A stretch of 6,520 nucleotides of DNA from positions 1 through 6,520 of the forward strand of contig JAYEKL010000001.1 of the NCBI GenBank assembly GCA_034660995.1, written 5' to 3'. Shown piece by piece: positions 5,175 to 6,520 of this stretch (the first letter of the stretch is position 1; every line of letters begins with the position of its first letter). Origin of the DNA: JAYEKL01 sp034660995. Lineage in GTDB: Bacteria; Patescibacteriota; Minisyncoccia; JAHIHE01; JAGLIN01. Under the pieces are notes generated by a model. It was given only the letters and a program-made list of their open reading frames with translations, was not told the origin of the DNA and ran no database searches. A program made the translations under genes and the position numbers.

Positions 5175-5220
5175 CAACGGCGCGTGAAGTAAGTTTCTTT
5201 GCGAACAAGCTTTTCCATAA

Positions 5221-5289
5221 AGAAAGATAATTTAAATAGAGGCTTAGCCTCCAGTTTGGAGGCTAAGCCTCTATTTAAATTATCTTTCT
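5221..5289. repeat. Perfect 33-bp palindrome with 3-nt centre
   Basis: Arms 5221-5253 and 5257-5289 are exact inverted copies around gtt. Each arm carries its own 13-nt palindrome (gaggcttagcctc type) flanked by AAGATAATTTAAAT. Related but degraded sequence occurs at 16-115. There is no T tract after either arm, so it is not an ordinary terminator. It could extrude as a cruciform, act as a bidirectional transcription barrier between the divergent promoters, or be a small non-autonomous mobile palindrome. Confidence 0.9.
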
Positions 5290-5317
5290 ACTATTAATAT
5301 TGTTTGAAAATTGATTG

Positions 5318-5347
5318 CCAGCCTGAGGCTGGTCCGCCTTGGACGGA
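5318..5347. repeat. Compound palindrome CCAGCCTGAGGCTGG + TCCG..CGGA
   Basis: Two adjoining small inverted repeats: ccagcc-tga-ggctgg (5318-5332) and tccg-ccttgga-cgga (5333-5347). They form a GC-rich island in AT-rich DNA. A 9-nt direct repeat (ttgaaaatt) flanks it at 5304-5312 and 5352-5360, which could be an insertion footprint or chance in low-complexity sequence. I recall similar paired palindromes between genes in Parcubacteria-like genomes, but cannot verify that here. Confidence 0.65.
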
Positions 5348-5393
5348 AAAATTGAAAATTAGTTTCCGCTCCTCTTTTTAATTTTGTATAATA

Positions 5394-5402
5394 TGCTATA
5401 AT
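5394..5402 (+). promoter_or_regulatory. Extended -10 promoter of the oxidoreductase gene
   Basis: TGCTATAAT at 5394-5402 is a perfect extended -10 (TGnTATAAT). The -35 region is only a weak T-rich stretch (around 5375-5380), which is acceptable for extended -10 promoters. A second TATAAT at 5387-5392 is an alternative. Transcription would start near 5409, about 26 nt before the ATG. Confidence 0.65.
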
Positions 5403-5434
5403 AAATATATGTAATAAATAAGCAAAAGATAAAT

Positions 5435-6385
5435 ATGAATTTAATAGAATTATCTCAAAAAGAAGAGCGATTAACTTCTGGGCATAGGCTTTGCGCGGGG
5501 TGCGCAGAACCTCTTAATATAAAACTAATTTTGGCGGCGATTGATGAGCCAGTTGTTATAATTAACGCGACAAGCTGTCTTGAAGTTGCTACAACAATAT
5601 ATCCTTATACAGCTTGGAAAGTTCCTTGGATACATAATGCGTTTGAAAATGCTTCCGCGACAGCAAGTGGGATTATTGAGGCCTATAAAGTTTTGCTTAG
5701 AAAAAAACCAGCTGACAGACCTGATTGGGCAAAGAAATTACCAGAAAATATAAAATTTTTAGTTCTTGGCGGAGATGGCGGAACTTATGATATTGGATTG
5801 CAAAGTTTATCGGGCGCTTTAGAGAGAGGTCATCAGTTTCTTTATGTTTGTTATGACAACGAGGCATATATGAATACTGGAAATCAAAGATCAGGAGCAA
5901 CTCCGAGAGGATCGCATACCACAACTTCTCCATCAGGAAAAATTCAACAAGGTAAAAAAGAATATAAAAAATATTTAACGGCGATTATTGAAGGTCATCA
6001 TATAAATTATGTTGCTCAGTCTTCAATTTCAAACTTTGCTGATTTAACAAAAAAGGCAAAAAGGGCGATGGAAGTTGAAGGACCTTCGTTTATAAATCTT
6101 ATTAGTCCATGTCAAAGAAGCTGGGGGTTTGATCCAGCGCAAACAGTTCGTATTGCTGATTTAGCAGTACAAACTAATTTTTGGCCGCTTTATGAAGTTG
6201 ATTATGGAAAATTTATATTAAATTATGAACCATCCGAAAGGAAACCAATACTTGAGTGGTTTAAATCACAAAAAAGATTTAAACATCTTCTTAGGACTGA
6301 GAATGAGGGATTGGTTCAAGAAATTCAGGAGCATGTTGATAAAGAGTTTGCGAGGATTAAGAAAAGAGCAGAAGATTGTCAATAG
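5435..6385 (+). CDS. porB: Pyruvate/2-oxoacid:ferredoxin oxidoreductase, beta subunit
   Basis: Thiamine-diphosphate-binding beta subunit of a 2-oxoacid:ferredoxin oxidoreductase, which makes acyl-CoA, CO2 and reduced ferredoxin from a 2-oxoacid and CoA. The thiamine-diphosphate/Mg motif is complete: GGDGGTYDIG (112-121) followed by DNEAYMNTGNQRSG (141-154). Four Cys match the [4Fe-4S] cluster ligands of PorB-type subunits: CAGC (Cys20, Cys23), Cys48 in NATSCLE, and Cys226 in SPCQRSW. NATSCLE and the following YPYTAWKVPWIHNAFENA are typical of the pyruvate branch. The length (316 aa) is normal. The ATG has no strong Shine-Dalgarno but follows an extended -10 promoter by about 26 nt. Alpha and gamma/delta subunits, needed for the complex, are not next to it: lepA diverges on one side and hairpins follow on the other. 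They may lie elsewhere. Pyruvate is the likely substrate, but another 2-oxoacid is possible. Confidence 0.92.
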   Translation: MNLIELSQKEERLTSGHRLCAGCAEPLNIKLILAAIDEPVVIINATSCLEVATTIYPYTAWKVPWIHNAFENASATASGIIEAYKVLLRKKPADRPDWAKKLPENIKFLVLGGDGGTYDIGLQSLSGALERGHQFLYVCYDNEAYMNTGNQRSGATPRGSHTTTSPSGKIQQGKKEYKKYLTAIIEGHHINYVAQSSISNFADLTKKAKRAMEVEGPSFINLISPCQRSWGFDPAQTVRIADLAVQTNFWPLYEVDYGKFILNYEPSERKPILEWFKSQKRFKHLLRTENEGLVQEIQEHVDKEFARIKKRAEDCQ

Positions 6386-6420
6386 GATTGTCATAATAAA
6401 GGATGTTAGGGTTATCTGTT

Positions 6421-6451
6421 GGCTCCATAGTCCCGATAGGGCTGTGGAGCC
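6421..6451. repeat. GC-rich hairpin after porB
   Basis: ggctccatagtccc (6421-6434) pairs with gggctgtggagcc (6439-6451) over 13 pairs, with one bulge and one G-U, around a GATA tetraloop. It lies 35 nt after the porB stop. No T tract follows at once; the nearest is at 6463. An inverted second copy begins at 6503. It may work as a transcript-end hairpin, or be a repeated palindromic element that landed there. Confidence 0.75.
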
Positions 6452-6520
6452 TAAATGCAAGATTTTTTTAAATCTCTTTTTACAAAGTTTGAAATCACAA
6501 AAGGCTCCACAGCCCTATCG
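6434..6520. repeat. 19-bp perfect inverted repeat reaching the window end
   Basis: cgatagggctgtggagcct (6434-6452) is exactly inverted at 6502-6520. The right copy is the start of a second hairpin of the 6421-6451 type in opposite orientation, cut by the window end. The pair therefore looks like two inverted copies of one palindromic element about 50 nt apart. Confidence 0.85.
6460..6481 (+). terminator. Weak AT-rich terminator candidate for porB
   Basis: agattt (6460-6465) and aaatct (6470-6475) form a 6-bp stem with a TTTT loop, followed by ctttttt-like sequence (6476-6481). The layout fits an intrinsic terminator on the plus strand, but the stem is short and nearly all A-T. It would have to act with the stronger hairpin just upstream. 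Confidence 0.35.

Larger units (their letters stand above)
5009..5434. other. Divergent intergenic region with three inverted repeats
   Basis: Between lepA (leftward) and the oxidoreductase gene (rightward) I see no convincing gene. It contains the lepA promoter (5023-5051), a long imperfect hairpin (5076-5174), a perfect 33-bp palindrome (5221-5289), a compound small palindrome (5318-5347) and the rightward promoter (5394-5402). An 18-codon ATG frame at 5039-5095 has no ribosome binding site. The stretch 5175-5220 is more GC-rich than its surroundings but shows no feature I can name. Confidence 0.6.

Noticed and set aside
5078..5176. Possible tRNA, because of GGTTCAAGTC and a 3' ACCA at 5173-5176
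   Set aside because: The T-stem pairs poorly (two mismatches in five), no D-arm or anticodon arm can be drawn in the AT-rich middle, and the spacing is about 99 nt. The pairing is better explained by one long hairpin.
5304..5360. Insertion with 9-bp target duplication (ttgaaaatt)
   Set aside because: The direct repeats are low-complexity and the enclosed DNA has no terminal inverted repeats at its edges, so chance is not excluded.
5697..6460. Minus-strand frames of 78 and 64 codons
   Set aside because: They overlap porB on the opposite strand. The second also runs through the terminal hairpin and has no supporting signals.

Overview
This window looks like a scaffold from a small-genome bacterium of the Candidate Phyla Radiation (Patescibacteria, probably Parcubacteria-like). 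This rests on several observations. The sequence is AT-rich, roughly one-third G+C by eye. Genes are compact and mostly start without a Shine-Dalgarno sequence. There is a membrane-anchored thioredoxin-like protein of the SxCPYG type that I associate with these lineages and archaea. Intergenic regions are crowded with palindromes and short tandem repeats. The standard code fits: tryptophans are TGG, stops are TAA or TAG, and no in-frame TGA is seen. The taxonomic call is inference.

Layout. 1-240: no gene. It holds a strong leftward promoter (170-198) whose transcript would run off the window through palindromic repeats. 288-635 (-): a 115-aa helical protein of unknown function, starting at TTG, with a near-consensus promoter and an intrinsic terminator. 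703-749: terminator hairpin. 772-1827 (-): a 351-aa membrane-anchored thioredoxin-fold protein with its own promoter. 1910-2033: heptamer repeats and a hairpin. 2034-2423 (-): yraN. 2435-2614 (-): a 59-aa single-pass membrane protein just upstream of yraN. 2615-3101: repeat-rich spacer containing a 100-N gap with identical 127-bp flanks. 3102-4976 (-): lepA (EF-4). 4977-5434: a 458-bp divergent intergenic region with three inverted repeats, including a perfect 33-bp palindrome, plus promoters for lepA and for the rightward gene. 5435-6385 (+): beta subunit of a pyruvate/2-oxoacid:ferredoxin oxidoreductase. 6386-6520: hairpins after that gene, the last cut by the window end.

The genes do not form one pathway. 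lepA, the 59-aa gene and yraN share a strand and could be co-transcribed. The 351-aa and 115-aa genes appear to be separate units, each with a promoter and most with a terminator. The oxidoreductase subunit stands alone here, without its alpha or gamma partners.

The most notable signal is repetitive DNA rather than a gene system. Tandem repeats with a 7- or 14-bp period but different unit sequences occur in several intergenic sites. Two more such arrays lie inside the lepA reading frame and coincide with an approximately 18-residue insertion between the G2 and G3 motifs. No CRISPR array, tRNA, rRNA, transposase or phage gene was seen.
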